Below, piece after piece: positions 52,046-61,177 of a stretch of DNA of 64,000 bases. The notes under the pieces are model-generated. The model was not told where the DNA came from. It saw only the letters and a list, made by a program, of their open reading frames with translations, and made no database searches. Position numbers and translations under genes: made by a program. Positions within the stretch are counted from its first letter, which is position 1. Every line of letters starts with the position of its first letter. Location of the stretch: positions 682,001 through 746,000 of the forward strand of contig NZ_JAHRGM010000001.1 of the NCBI RefSeq assembly GCF_019097845.1. The letters run 5' to 3'. The stretch is from Sphingobium sp. AS12 (GTDB lineage: Bacteria > Pseudomonadota > Alphaproteobacteria > Sphingomonadales > Sphingomonadaceae).

Positions 52046-53820
52046 GGCACAGTGGCGCGCCCTATCCGCGCCCGTTCGAGCCACCACAATAGCGCACTGA
52101 CCAGCAGCCAGCCCAGAGCGAAGGGCCAGGGCGATCCGGGGTTTGGCTGGCCCGTGGCCTTTCGGTCGCCCGGCGTTGGTGGACGCAGCGTCAGCATGGC
52201 GTCCCGATCCCGCGCAGCGCGCATGACCGGCAGAGCATCAGCGGGCTGGACGTAGAAGGGCGTCGGCTGGCTGTTCCGCGGTTGGCGCAACAGGTGCCAG
52301 CCTGCTCTCTCTGGCCAGAACGCGCCGCAACCGCCCACGGGGAGCAGGTTCGCCATCCGTCCATCTGGGCGTTCGACCTGTGCCGCAGCGGTTAGACCGC
52401 ACAGGACCATGCGCTCGCCCGCCCAGCCGGACGTGGTGATCGGGGTCATGCCGGGGGCTGGGCGCGCAACAGTCGCCAGCATCGCGCTCCACCAGTCGCC
52501 ATAGAGCGTCCGATACCCCGTCAGCGTCAACGGATAGCTGTCGATCCCGGTGAACAGCGCAACGCGCCCGGTGCCGACCGCCCGCCACGCCGCCAGCGTC
52601 GCGCCCCCCGCATCGCGCAGCAACTGCACGGCATCGCCGCCATCAGGCGTCAGGCCAAGGCGGCTGATCTCCGGCAGCATCTCGTCGGGCAGGGCGATGT
52701 CTGCTGGCACATCGTCGCTGCCGATGCCTTGACGGGTACGGGCGATGGCGGGTGGGAGAGCCTTGGGCAAAGCGAGCGGTGCCACGCCATCCTTGCCAGC
52801 CAAGCCAAAGCCCAACGCCCGCCACTGGCCGCGCGTCGCCGCGTCGATCGGCCCGCTGGCGCGCAGGATCAGGCCCAGACCGTCCCTCACCGCGCCCATC
52901 ACTACGCCCCGCCGCGTTGCCCAACTCCGGTCGTCGATGATCGCGACATCGAACCGGCGCAGCGTCGCGCCGTCGATCGCTATTGGTGCGTCACCCAGTG
53001 CAATCCCGCCGCCCGCGCTCATCTGCGTCGTGACGGCAAAGCCCGCATCACTCGCCCATCGACGCAGATATTTGATCTCGGCATTGGGCGCGGCGGAGAG
53101 GATCAGCAGGCGCGGGGCGGGACTGTCCGCCACCAGCACCGGCACGCTGGCCTGTTCCACGGTGCGTCGCCCGTCGCGTACGCGCAGGGTGAATAGCACC
53201 GCTCCGGCAGCGCGCGCCGTACCGGTCAAAGTAAAGCGCCCATCGGCATCGGCCTGAACGCTGTCCGTCACCTGGCCCGCGGGGTCCAGCAACTCGACGG
53301 TGGCGCGGGGCAGGGCGCTTAGCTGGCCGCAAACGCTGAAACTGCTCCCCGGCGCAACGATCGCTGGGGGAGCGACATGGCTGATCCCCGGACGCTGCGG
53401 CGGCGGGTCGAAGCGGACGGCAACAGTCTTGGCCGCATCCATGTCCCGTAGCGGCAGGCCGTTGCCCACCACGATAATCTCGCTGGTGCCGGGATGCCGA
53501 CGCAGCGCGGTCGCAAGGTCCGGCACGCGCTCACCAGCACCAGTGTCCGGGGCTTCGGGCAGCAGGATGAGCGGGCTGCCCATAGCGGCAAGACGCGGCG
53601 TTCCCTGCGTCGCGATCCGCAGCGCGTCGCCACCCGTTGTTACCGCAGGCGGAAACAGGGTCAGGAACAGCAGCACCGCACAGATTGGCTGGAGCAACAG
53701 CAGAGCGATCAGGCGCTTGGGCGACGGCGCGGCAGCGCTGCGATACCACAGGATCAAGCGCACGCTTGCCAGCAGCACGGCCATGCCCAGCAGGATGGCG
53801 GTGATCCATGCCGGGGTCAT
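52030..53820 (-). CDS. Large membrane-anchored protein ending the MoxR/DUF58 operon
   Basis: A 596-residue protein. Two helices lie near the N-terminus (about 3-25 and 35-58) and one near the C-terminus (WPFALGWLLVSALLWWLE). A soluble portion between has a beta-sandwich-like region (VELLDPAGQVTDSVQADADG) and a Rossmann/glutaminase-like region (LLILSAAPNAEIKYLRRWAS; FDVAIIDDRSWATRRG). Similar proteins accompany MoxR-DUF58-BatA sets. The ATG at 53820 overlaps the DUF4175 stop (ATGA); longer frames run antisense to nothing coding and look random. Role unknown, probably a periplasm-facing subunit. Confidence 0.75.
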   Translation of the reverse strand: MTPAWITAILLGMAVLLASVRLILWYRSAAAPSPKRLIALLLLQPICAVLLFLTLFPPAVTTGGDALRIATQGTPRLAAMGSPLILLPEAPDTGAGERVPDLATALRRHPGTSEIIVVGNGLPLRDMDAAKTVAVRFDPPPQRPGISHVAPPAIVAPGSSFSVCGQLSALPRATVELLDPAGQVTDSVQADADGRFTLTGTARAAGAVLFTLRVRDGRRTVEQASVPVLVADSPAPRLLILSAAPNAEIKYLRRWASDAGFAVTTQMSAGGGIALGDAPIAIDGATLRRFDVAIIDDRSWATRRGVVMGAVRDGLGLILRASGPIDAATRGQWRALGFGLAGKDGVAPLALPKALPPAIARTRQGIGSDDVPADIALPDEMLPEISRLGLTPDGGDAVQLLRDAGGATLAAWRAVGTGRVALFTGIDSYPLTLTGYRTLYGDWWSAMLATVARPAPGMTPITTSGWAGERMVLCGLTAAAQVERPDGRMANLLPVGGCGAFWPERAGWHLLRQPRNSQPTPFYVQPADALPVMRAARDRDAMLTLRPPTPGDRKATGQPNPGSPWPFALGWLLVSALLWWLERARIGRATVPQSAK

Positions 53821-55940
53821 GGTGTGCCTCCACCAATCACGCTCTGATAGCTTGTACCACCAGCATCGGCCGGACGGCGGCGGGCGAGGTGGGCGGGGGG
53901 CCGCTCCATCGCGGTCCACAGCAAGGCGCGCAGCTTGGCGCGACAGGGCAGGCAGGCCGGGTCGCGCCGCACCGCGTCGATCGCGCCCGACAGCGCCAGT
54001 GGATCGGGCAAATGCGCGGCTTGTCCCCGCGCCCAGCGATCGAGCGCATCCAGCTCGATTGGTCCCCGGATCGCACCCGGCCCGTCGCCCAGAGCGCGCC
54101 AGGCTGCGGCGGCGGGACCATCGCGTCCCTCGACAGGGCTGATCGCCAGAACGCGGCTCGACAGCCCCTCCCGCTTGCCGGTCATGCGGCGACTGGCGTC
54201 GATCGGCGGCAGTTCCGGCCCGACCCGCGACAGGAAGATGCGCGTCGCCTGCTGCACATCCTTGATGAAGCGCAGCGCGCGATAGGCGTAGGGCAGCGCC
54301 AGATCGGGATGACCCTGTTTCAGTTGCAGTTCGGACTGCCACATTTCATCGACCGCCTTTTTCAGGATCGCGCGGGTTTCTGGATCAAGGCTGGACGCAG
54401 GCGAATCATCATGCGGATGACCGAAATCCGCCAGCACATCCTCCGGCGCGCCGAAGCCGGGTCCGGGCTGGCGCGGCGGCCCGCCATGATCATGGCCGTC
54501 ATCGTCGCTATGCTGCTCGCCGTCATTGGTGGGTGGTTCGGGCGTGCCTTCCTCCTCGCCGCCCAGAAACTGGCTGTAGCGACCGCGCAATATCTGCTGG
54601 TCGCCGCCGATGCTGGCGGATCGGGCGAGATAGCGATCGGGCGCAAGGCGGCGCTTCTGCTTGATCAGCGTTTCGGCGTCGATGATGATCTGGCGCTGGC
54701 TGCGGAAATAGGCGGGCAGGGTGGTGTTGACCATGCCCTGGAGGCCGCTGCTTTCGGGCTGCTTGGGCGATGGCCAGCGCAGGATCAGGCTGGGGCCGCG
54801 CACTTCGTTCGCAACGGGCTGGCGCGTGTCGCGGACGATCAGTTGCACCACCATGTCGCCGCCCGCGCCAAAGCCCAGAGCGCTGAAGTCGAGCCGGGGA
54901 CTGAAGCGCCTGTCGCGCGCGGGACCGCTGCCGGACAAGGCGATCTCGCGCTCGCTAAAGGTCACATTCTCGCCCTCGCCAATCGCCAGCGTAATGCGCA
55001 GCCGGGCGGTGGCGGCGACGCCATAGTCGTCCGTCGCGGCAAAGACTGGCGACCAGCTACGCTGGCCGGCCGTCACCATGCTCAGGCTGGCGGCGGGGCT
55101 GAGTGCTTTCACCTGCGGCGGGTTATCGGCAATGGCGTCGATCCGGTGGAGCGGCGGCGTCGGGCCACGGCCAGAGGCGGGATCGACACGATAGAGGAAG
55201 GAAGCGTCGAGCGTGCGGCTGGCAATCCAGTTGGCACCATCGCGGCGCAGGGCAAGCCGCGCGCCACCAACGGGCTGGATCGCGGGGACAGTCGCTTGTG
55301 GATCAAAGCGCAACGTCCATTCGATCCGCGATCCCACCGGCGCGCGGGCGTCCAGCGACGCCAAATCGCGCGGCGGCAGTCCGGTATAGGCAGGCGGGAT
55401 GATCCGCAGATTCTGAGCGACCAGACGGGGTATGCCGGGCGTTGCGGGGAGTGCTTCCGTGCTGGGGGCCAGGGTCGGCGGGCCGTGACCGGGGCGAGGC
55501 CAGAACAGCGCCAATCCGATCATGATCAAACCGGCGATCCACAGGATCGGGATCAGGCGGCGCGACCAGTCGGGGCGCAGGCTTTGCGGACTGTCGCCGT
55601 CGATCCGGTCCGCCAGACGCGCCTGCTGGAGCCGTTCGAGTGGACCGAGCATGGCCGGGTCAGCGAACAACAGGTCGGCGCTGTCCTCCAAATCCGGGCG
55701 ATTAGCATCCAGCGCGCGGACCAGCCAGCGCTGGTCGTAGCGGGCTGCCCGATGGCGGGCGACCAGCAGGGCGATCGCGACACCGATCAGGACAGTCACC
55801 ACGACGGCGACCATGCCGGACAAGCGCCAGCCGATCGCGGCGAGCGCCAAAATCAGCGGAACGGCAAGCACCAGACTGTCGGCCAACACCCGACGTCTTG
55901 CAGGGGCCGTCCAGCGCGCGAGCAAATCCGCCGCGCTCAT
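53817..55940 (-). CDS. DUF4175-family membrane protein
   Basis: A 707-residue protein. Two helices near the start (LVLAVPLILALAAIGWRLSG, VVVTVLIGVAIALLVA) and a third at about 130-150 (IPILWIAGLIMIGLALFW) anchor it. The following domain has the DUF4175 feature VAQNLRIIPPAYTGLPPRDL and beta-sandwich repeats. A His/Asp-rich stretch (HSDDDGHDHGG) marks a disordered linker that may bind metal. ATG 55940 overlaps the BatA stop by four bases. It is part of the MoxR operon; function unknown. Confidence 0.82.
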   Translation of the reverse strand: MSAADLLARWTAPARRRVLADSLVLAVPLILALAAIGWRLSGMVAVVVTVLIGVAIALLVARHRAARYDQRWLVRALDANRPDLEDSADLLFADPAMLGPLERLQQARLADRIDGDSPQSLRPDWSRRLIPILWIAGLIMIGLALFWPRPGHGPPTLAPSTEALPATPGIPRLVAQNLRIIPPAYTGLPPRDLASLDARAPVGSRIEWTLRFDPQATVPAIQPVGGARLALRRDGANWIASRTLDASFLYRVDPASGRGPTPPLHRIDAIADNPPQVKALSPAASLSMVTAGQRSWSPVFAATDDYGVAATARLRITLAIGEGENVTFSEREIALSGSGPARDRRFSPRLDFSALGFGAGGDMVVQLIVRDTRQPVANEVRGPSLILRWPSPKQPESSGLQGMVNTTLPAYFRSQRQIIIDAETLIKQKRRLAPDRYLARSASIGGDQQILRGRYSQFLGGEEEGTPEPPTNDGEQHSDDDGHDHGGPPRQPGPGFGAPEDVLADFGHPHDDSPASSLDPETRAILKKAVDEMWQSELQLKQGHPDLALPYAYRALRFIKDVQQATRIFLSRVGPELPPIDASRRMTGKREGLSSRVLAISPVEGRDGPAAAAWRALGDGPGAIRGPIELDALDRWARGQAAHLPDPLALSGAIDAVRRDPACLPCRAKLRALLWTAMERPPAHLARRRPADAGGTSYQSVIGGGTP

Positions 55941-57085
55941 GGATTGGCCCCCCGGCTGCGGCGGGTCGCCAGCCAGCGTTCTGCGATGAGCAGCGCCGCG
56001 ATCAACATGGCCAGCCACGGGCGCACATCCTGCGGCGGCTGGTCATAGACGCGACCACCGGTCAGCGGAGCATAATCGACGGCAGCAACCCGCGCTGGTG
56101 CTTGCGGAGTGGGGGCCAGCACAGCGCGCAGCTGCGCCGGAAAATCACCCTCCAGCAGGGCTGGCATCATGGCCGGTGTCAGGGGGCGGGTGAAACGCAA
56201 CAGCCGCCCTTGGCCCAAAGGTATCGCCTCGACCAACGCCACGCCAAGCGGATCACGCCAAAGCGAAGCGCGTGGCTTGTCTGCAGGCACCAGTATGTCC
56301 GAAGCGACCAGCGCTGTTCCGCCCTGCGCGATCCACTGGGTCAGACCGTCCGGCATCGTGCCGCCGCCCAGCCAGATGAGGAGGTGGCGCTGGTCTGGCA
56401 GTGGCGCATCGAGCGAGCCAATGTCGATCGCCGACGCGCGTCCAGCGGGCTGCCAGGCCAGCGCAGCGGCGCGCAGATAGCGGATGCCGCCACGATGCTG
56501 GTCATCGTGCCGGATCGACAGCAACGGCATGGCGACAGGCTGGCTGCGAGGTGTGGACATGGCACCCGACACGATGCGCCAACTTACCTTGCGCGAGAGT
56601 CGCAGCCGGTCGGCGTCGGCCCCTTCGATCACTTGCGGCGTAACAATGGTCAGCGGGACCCCTGCCGGAATATCCGCGTCGAGTTGGCGGATCAGGCTGG
56701 CAACCGGCAGCGCCCCGGTCGGCGATGGCTGGTCGATCGCTGGAAAGCTGGGTGCCAGCCAGACGGTTCGGACGTCGCCAGTCGGGGCGCGCGCCGGATC
56801 GACACCGGGCACCAGCGCGACGACCGGCGTGCGGTCCCCCGCCCCGAACAGCACCGGATGGGCGAGCCACAAGGCCACCAGCGCCAACAACATAAGGCGC
56901 AGCAACAGCAACGCCCTTTCGTCAAAACGCAACCGCGATCGTGGCCGGGGCTTTTGCCGCAGCCAGCGTAAGGCGGCGAAATCGGTCGGCACCTGCTCGC
57001 TGCGCCGGGCGATATGGATGATCAGCGGGATGACGAGCGCCAGCAGCGCCGCCAGTGCGCCGGGCAGCAACAGGGCTGGCGTCAT
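55937..57085 (-). CDS. BatA-type membrane protein
   Basis: A 382-residue protein. The N-terminal double-helix BatA domain (TIGR02226-like) reads LLPGALAALLALVIPLIIHI, then RFDERALLLLRLMLLALVAL and LWLAHPVLF. The central part is a vWA/Rossmann-like domain without a visible MIDAS (DxSxS) motif, and a last helix (WLAMLIAALLIAERWL) closes the protein. Often a DUF4159 domain is fused to this type; here DUF4159 is a separate gene 2 kb upstream. Coupled by ATGA overlaps on both sides. Confidence 0.85.
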   Translation of the reverse strand: MTPALLLPGALAALLALVIPLIIHIARRSEQVPTDFAALRWLRQKPRPRSRLRFDERALLLLRLMLLALVALWLAHPVLFGAGDRTPVVALVPGVDPARAPTGDVRTVWLAPSFPAIDQPSPTGALPVASLIRQLDADIPAGVPLTIVTPQVIEGADADRLRLSRKVSWRIVSGAMSTPRSQPVAMPLLSIRHDDQHRGGIRYLRAAALAWQPAGRASAIDIGSLDAPLPDQRHLLIWLGGGTMPDGLTQWIAQGGTALVASDILVPADKPRASLWRDPLGVALVEAIPLGQGRLLRFTRPLTPAMMPALLEGDFPAQLRAVLAPTPQAPARVAAVDYAPLTGGRVYDQPPQDVRPWLAMLIAALLIAERWLATRRSRGANP

Positions 57086-57975
57086 GAATATTCCGCCGAT
57101 TCATGCGGACCGAACAGGCGGCGCAGGGGCAGGTCGATCGGCTGGTCCAGCACATGCGTGGCGTAACGGATGCCCATAGCATCGAGCCGATCGTGAAGCG
57201 CATCGCGCGCCGCGCCGAAACGGGTCAGAAATTCGCTGCGCAAGGCCGCCCCGTCCGCCAGCAACTCCTCGCCCGTTTCAGGGTCACGGAAGCGATAGCC
57301 GCCATCGAACGGAAAATCGCGCTCGGCGACCGTCAGCATTTCGATCACCAGCGTTTCGCGCCCCGCTGCGGCCAGTTTTTCCGCCAGTTCGATCGCGCCA
57401 GGATCGAAGCAGTCGCTCAGCAGGATGACCAGATCGCGCGCGCCGATCCGCTCCCACAGCGGGCCAAGCTGGTCCTCCCGCGCAAAGCCGCCTACCGCGT
57501 CCACCGCGATCAGGTCCAGCAACAGCCGGTCCCGCTGCCGTGCGCCGCTGGCAGAGGGCAGCAGCGTCAGCCCGTGATCGCTCAGCGCCATCCAGCCAAA
57601 ACGGTCGCCCTGCCGCATCGCCAGGTCAGCGATGCAGGCGGCCAGCGCTTTTGCCGCGTCGAAGCGGCGATAGTCGGGGCGGGCAGCATCGGCCTGCGCC
57701 ATGGAGGCGCTGGCGTCCATCAATATCCACACCGCGACCGGGCTTTCCCGCTCCGCTTCCCGCACGAAGAATTTGTCCGACCGGGCGTAGAGTTTCCAGT
57801 CGATCTGGCGCAGTTCGTCGCCGCGCTCATAGGCGCGATATTGCGCGAATTCGAGGCCCGCGCCCCGGCTGTGGCTCTGGTGCAGCCCAATGCCGTGCGA
57901 CCCCACTGCCCGGCGCGTGACGAGGCGCAGGCTTTTCAGCCTGCTGCGCACATCCGGGGGAATGAGATCGACCAT
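57082..57975 (-). CDS. DUF58 domain protein (vWA-like)
   Basis: A 297-residue protein. The DUF58 signature is GLEFAQYRAYERGDELRQID and WKLYARSDKFFVREAE (about 50-85), followed by a vWA-like domain with WILMDASASMAQAD (a DxSxS-type MIDAS). DUF58 proteins are partners of MoxR ATPases, which remodel or insert metal into client proteins. The start is ATG 57975, eight bases after the MoxR stop. Frames extending further upstream only read through the moxR gene. Confidence 0.92.
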   Translation of the reverse strand: MVDLIPPDVRSRLKSLRLVTRRAVGSHGIGLHQSHSRGAGLEFAQYRAYERGDELRQIDWKLYARSDKFFVREAERESPVAVWILMDASASMAQADAARPDYRRFDAAKALAACIADLAMRQGDRFGWMALSDHGLTLLPSASGARQRDRLLLDLIAVDAVGGFAREDQLGPLWERIGARDLVILLSDCFDPGAIELAEKLAAAGRETLVIEMLTVAERDFPFDGGYRFRDPETGEELLADGAALRSEFLTRFGAARDALHDRLDAMGIRYATHVLDQPIDLPLRRLFGPHESAEYS

Positions 57976-57983
57976 CCGCAAGC

Positions 57984-58973
57984 TCAGCTGAGCGGCACGG
58001 CGCGCAGCAGGGCGGCCACGACATCGTCGGCGCTGCGTCCTTCCGCCTCCGCCGCGAAGGACAGGAGCAGGCGGTGCCGCATCACCGGCGCGGCCAGCGC
58101 GACAATATCGTCGCGTGTTGCGGCCAGCCGTCCATGCAGCAGCGCGCGCGCCTTGGCCGCCAAGATCAGCGACTGGCCAGCGCGCGGCCCCGCACCCCAT
58201 TTCACATATTTGCGGATATCGTCAGGCGCGCCGTCGCCGGGGCGGCTGGCGCGGACCATGCGGGTGACCCAGCGCAGCAGATCATCGCTAAAATGCACCT
58301 GCCGTACCCAGGCCTGCAACGCCAGCACCTCCTCCCCATGCATCACGGCAGGGACAGCGCTTGCCTTCGCTCCCGTTGTCTGAGCAAGGATGTCCTGCTC
58401 CTCCTGCTCGGTCGGATAATCGACGCGGATGTGGAGGAGGAAACGGTCCAACTGCGCTTCTGGCAACGGATAGGTGCCGGCCTGTTCCAGCGGATTTTGC
58501 GTTGCCAGCACAAAGAAGGGCGCGGGCAGTTGGTGCGTCACGCCCGCATAGCTCACCGTCTTTTCCTGCATCGCCTCCAGCAGCGCCGCCTGCGTCTTGG
58601 GCGGGGTGCGGTTGAGTTCGTCGGCGAGCAGCAGGTTGGTGAATACCGGCCCCTTCTGGAAACGGAAGCTGCGGTGTCCGGTGCCATGGTCCTCCTCCAG
58701 CAATTCGGTGCCGAGAATGTCGCTGGGCATCAGGTCGGGCGTGAACTGGACGCGGCGAAACTCCAGCTTGAGCGCTTCACCCAGCGAGCGCACCAGCAAG
58801 GTCTTGCCCAGCCCCGGCACCCCCTCCAGCAGGCAATGGCCACCCGCCAGCAGGCCGATCAGCAATTGTTCGACAACCTCGCCTTGCCCCACGATCGCCT
58901 GCCCGATCGCGGCGCGCAATTGCGTCAGGCGGGCAAGCTGGCCCTGAATATCGGCTTCGGTGATGCTGGTCAT
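57984..58973 (-). CDS. MoxR-family AAA+ ATPase
   Basis: A 329-residue AAA+ protein. Walker A is GVPGLGKT (51-58), FTPDLMPSDILGTE is MoxR-specific, Walker B is LLLADELNRTPPKTQAALLE, and sensor 1 is FFVLATQNPLEQAGTYPLPE. MoxR proteins act as chaperones with vWA partners; the adjacent DUF58 gene supplies one. ATG 58973 follows AAGGGA. Between it and the upstream DUF4159 gene lies 138 bases with a palindromic repeat, so it may also have its own promoter. Confidence 0.94.
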   Translation of the reverse strand: MTSITEADIQGQLARLTQLRAAIGQAIVGQGEVVEQLLIGLLAGGHCLLEGVPGLGKTLLVRSLGEALKLEFRRVQFTPDLMPSDILGTELLEEDHGTGHRSFRFQKGPVFTNLLLADELNRTPPKTQAALLEAMQEKTVSYAGVTHQLPAPFFVLATQNPLEQAGTYPLPEAQLDRFLLHIRVDYPTEQEEQDILAQTTGAKASAVPAVMHGEEVLALQAWVRQVHFSDDLLRWVTRMVRASRPGDGAPDDIRKYVKWGAGPRAGQSLILAAKARALLHGRLAATRDDIVALAAPVMRHRLLLSFAAEAEGRSADDVVAALLRAVPLS

Positions 58974-59005
58974 AGATGGTCCCTTACTGGGCAATTTCAT
59001 GCTTA

Positions 59006-59082
59006 CCGTTCACCCTGAGCCTGTCGAAGGGGCTTCCTTCTTGAAGGGAAGAACAAGGCTTCGACAGGCTCAGCCCGGACGG
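59006..59082. repeat. Intergenic inverted repeat, family B, inside the operon
   Basis: Arms CCGTTCACCCTGAGCCTGTC-GAAGGGG and CTTCGACAGGCTCAGCCC-GGACGG flank about 25 bases that include an AGGG/CCTT mini-stem. It is a second copy of the element at 35943. It splits an otherwise compact minus-strand operon between DUF4159 and moxR and may reduce read-through. Confidence 0.85.
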
Positions 59083-59111
59083 GGTTTAATTGGAGGCGTA
59101 AAAATTATGGA

Positions 59112-59807
59112 TCACACCGACAGCGCATACATCACGATATTGACCCCGAACTTGGTATTATCCTCGGCCAGGAACCGTTTGTTGCGCCAGTCATAGTCCC
59201 ATTCGCAGCCATAATCCTTGTTGCTGTACAGCACGCCTAGCCGCCCTTCGATCTCGATCCCTTTCAGATAGTCATGGACCAGATCATCACCCCAGCCGTT
59301 CAATTCCAGGCCGGTATTGGGTGGCCCGTCAAATTTGAAGAAAGACCGGTAGAGCGGGTGGACATTGGGCAGTTGTTTCAGCGCCCTGGCCCCGAAAATC
59401 TTGCTCATCTGCGCCTCGAACGATCGGGCGAACAGGCCGTCAATATCGTGGTTGCAATCATCGACCAGCACGAAGCCGCCATTGCGGACATAGCGTTCGA
59501 AATTGCGCCGTTCGGCGGGCGAAAACTCGACCAGCTTGTGCCCCGCGAGATAACAGAAGGGCGCGGTCAGCATTTTGGGGTCCGACAGGGCAATGACATG
59601 CTCCTTCGGGTCCACCCGCAACGTCGTATAGTCGATCAGCGACGTGATCAGGTTGGACGGCATCCGCTGGTCGACATCCCAGTCGCCCGAATCATAGCGC
59701 AGCCGCGTGAACCAGAAATCATAGCCCCCGGCGGCGGCGAGCGGCCGGGCCAGCATTGCGCTGGCCAGACCACCCGCCATCAACCGAAGAAAATCGCTCC
59801 GCGTCAT
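59112..59807 (-). CDS. Exported DUF4159 protein
   Basis: A 231-residue protein with a signal peptide (SDFLRLMAGGLASAMLARPL, cleavage after AAA, about residue 26) that resembles but lacks a full twin-arginine motif. The DUF4159 domain covers the rest: DFWFTRLRYDSGDWDVDQRM, the conserved GGFVLVDDCNHDIDGLFARS and YSNKDYGCEWDYDWRNKRFL. It lies 16 bases after tldE and upstream of moxR, linking the protease pair to the MoxR module. Its periplasmic role is unknown. Confidence 0.88.
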   Translation of the reverse strand: MTRSDFLRLMAGGLASAMLARPLAAAGGYDFWFTRLRYDSGDWDVDQRMPSNLITSLIDYTTLRVDPKEHVIALSDPKMLTAPFCYLAGHKLVEFSPAERRNFERYVRNGGFVLVDDCNHDIDGLFARSFEAQMSKIFGARALKQLPNVHPLYRSFFKFDGPPNTGLELNGWGDDLVHDYLKGIEIEGRLGVLYSNKDYGCEWDYDWRNKRFLAEDNTKFGVNIVMYALSV

Positions 59808-59823
59808 ATCGCGCGCATTGGCC

Positions 59824-61158
59824 TCACACCGCGTCCGACAGTGACGTGAAGGTGAAGTCGCGCAGTTTCATTGGCGGCACGACCATGGGGGCATCCGCTT
59901 CGTCTCCCTTCACCCGGACGGGTTTGCCCAGTTCCTCGACATTGTTGAGCATGATGACGGGGGATTCGTTGAAGCGGAAATTCTTGATCGGATATTTGAT
60001 CTGGCCATTTTCGATATAGAAAGTGCCATCGCGGGTCAGGCCCGTGAGCAGCACCGTCTGCGGATCGACCATGCGGATATACCAGGTGCGGGACACCAAT
60101 ATGCCGCGCTCGGTCGTGCGCACCAGATCGGCGGTCGATTTGGTGCCACCGGTCATGATCAGATTGCCCGGCTGGGCCATGGCGGGCTTGCCCTGCTTTT
60201 GCGACCAGTAGCGCGAATATTCCATGTTCACGAGCTTGCCATTCTCGACGATCGGCATCTTTCTGCGCGGCAGGCCTTCTTCGTCCCACGGATAGACAGC
60301 CGCGCCCGGATAGGCCGGGTCGGCGAAGAAATTGACCTGCGGCCCGAACACCTGTTCGCCCAGCTTGTTGCCGCCGCCCTTTTTCGACAGGAAACTGCGG
60401 CCTTCATCGGCCGATCGCGCGTCGAAATAGAAGAACATGAACTGGATCAGACCAGCGGCCGCCGCCGGTTCCAGGATGACGGTATATTTGCCCGGTTCCA
60501 GCGCCTTGGCTTCGGCTGACGCACTCGCCTTGCGCATGGCGACGCGGATATCCTCGCCCGCGTTGAAGGTTGCGACGTCCTGTACATTATGCCCGACCCA
60601 GCCGGACCCGCGCCCATCCTCGGTACGGACGGTGCAGGTATAATCGGCACTGGTGCCGGTCTGGTAACCGTAATTGCCCTTGCTGTTCATGAAGGCGACG
60701 AACCCGGCCTGATCCTCCAGATAGCCCGCCGCGATCAGCTTTTCGGCGCGGCAGGGCGCGATCGAATCGATCGCCACCTTGGCGCGATAGTCAGCGGTGA
60801 TCCCGGCGGTGGTAGCGCTGTATGTGGGGGTTGCTGTGTAGGTCTGCTTCTCGACCGCGGGCATGAATTCCGGGTTTTCCGGGGCCAGCTTGGCCAGCTC
60901 CTCCGCCCTGCGCACCACGCGCTCCAGCGCGGCATCGTCAAACTGGTTGATGGTCGCGATGCCGACCCGCTTGCCATAGGCGACCTGCACCGACAGTTCG
61001 ATATTGTCGGTAATGCCTGCGGTCGACACGTCGTTGCGGGCGAAGCGCACATTGCCACGGATCGAACCGGTCAGCTGCGCGGTACATTCGTCCGCCTTGG
61101 AAAAGCCCACGACCTTGGTCAGGATCGCCTTGGCCTGTGCTTCGGAAAGGATGCTCAT
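59824..61158 (-). CDS. TldE/PmbA-type protein (non-catalytic TldD partner)
   Basis: A 444-residue TldD/PmbA-superfamily protein. The N-terminal half has NVRFARNDVSTAGITDNIEL and the C-terminal half ends in the shared beta-barrel (FRFNESPVIMLNNVEELGKP). The zinc motif HExxxH is absent: the equivalent stretch reads FDARSADEGRSF. That makes it the TldE-like subunit. GGGAGA lies just before the ATG at 61158. Unlike the TldD gene 19 bases upstream, it shows no signal peptide. In E. coli the TldD-TldE heterodimer cleaves modified peptides such as the microcin B17 precursor. Confidence 0.9.
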   Translation of the reverse strand: MSILSEAQAKAILTKVVGFSKADECTAQLTGSIRGNVRFARNDVSTAGITDNIELSVQVAYGKRVGIATINQFDDAALERVVRRAEELAKLAPENPEFMPAVEKQTYTATPTYSATTAGITADYRAKVAIDSIAPCRAEKLIAAGYLEDQAGFVAFMNSKGNYGYQTGTSADYTCTVRTEDGRGSGWVGHNVQDVATFNAGEDIRVAMRKASASAEAKALEPGKYTVILEPAAAAGLIQFMFFYFDARSADEGRSFLSKKGGGNKLGEQVFGPQVNFFADPAYPGAAVYPWDEEGLPRRKMPIVENGKLVNMEYSRYWSQKQGKPAMAQPGNLIMTGGTKSTADLVRTTERGILVSRTWYIRMVDPQTVLLTGLTRDGTFYIENGQIKYPIKNFRFNESPVIMLNNVEELGKPVRVKGDEADAPMVVPPMKLRDFTFTSLSDAV

Positions 61159-61177
61159 ATTTTCTCTCCCTGACCGA

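Noticed and set aside
53808-56048. Long 746-codon plus-strand frame over the DUF4175 gene
   Set aside because: Antisense shadow with Arg/Gln-rich composition, no ribosome site, and it contradicts the coupled minus-strand operon.
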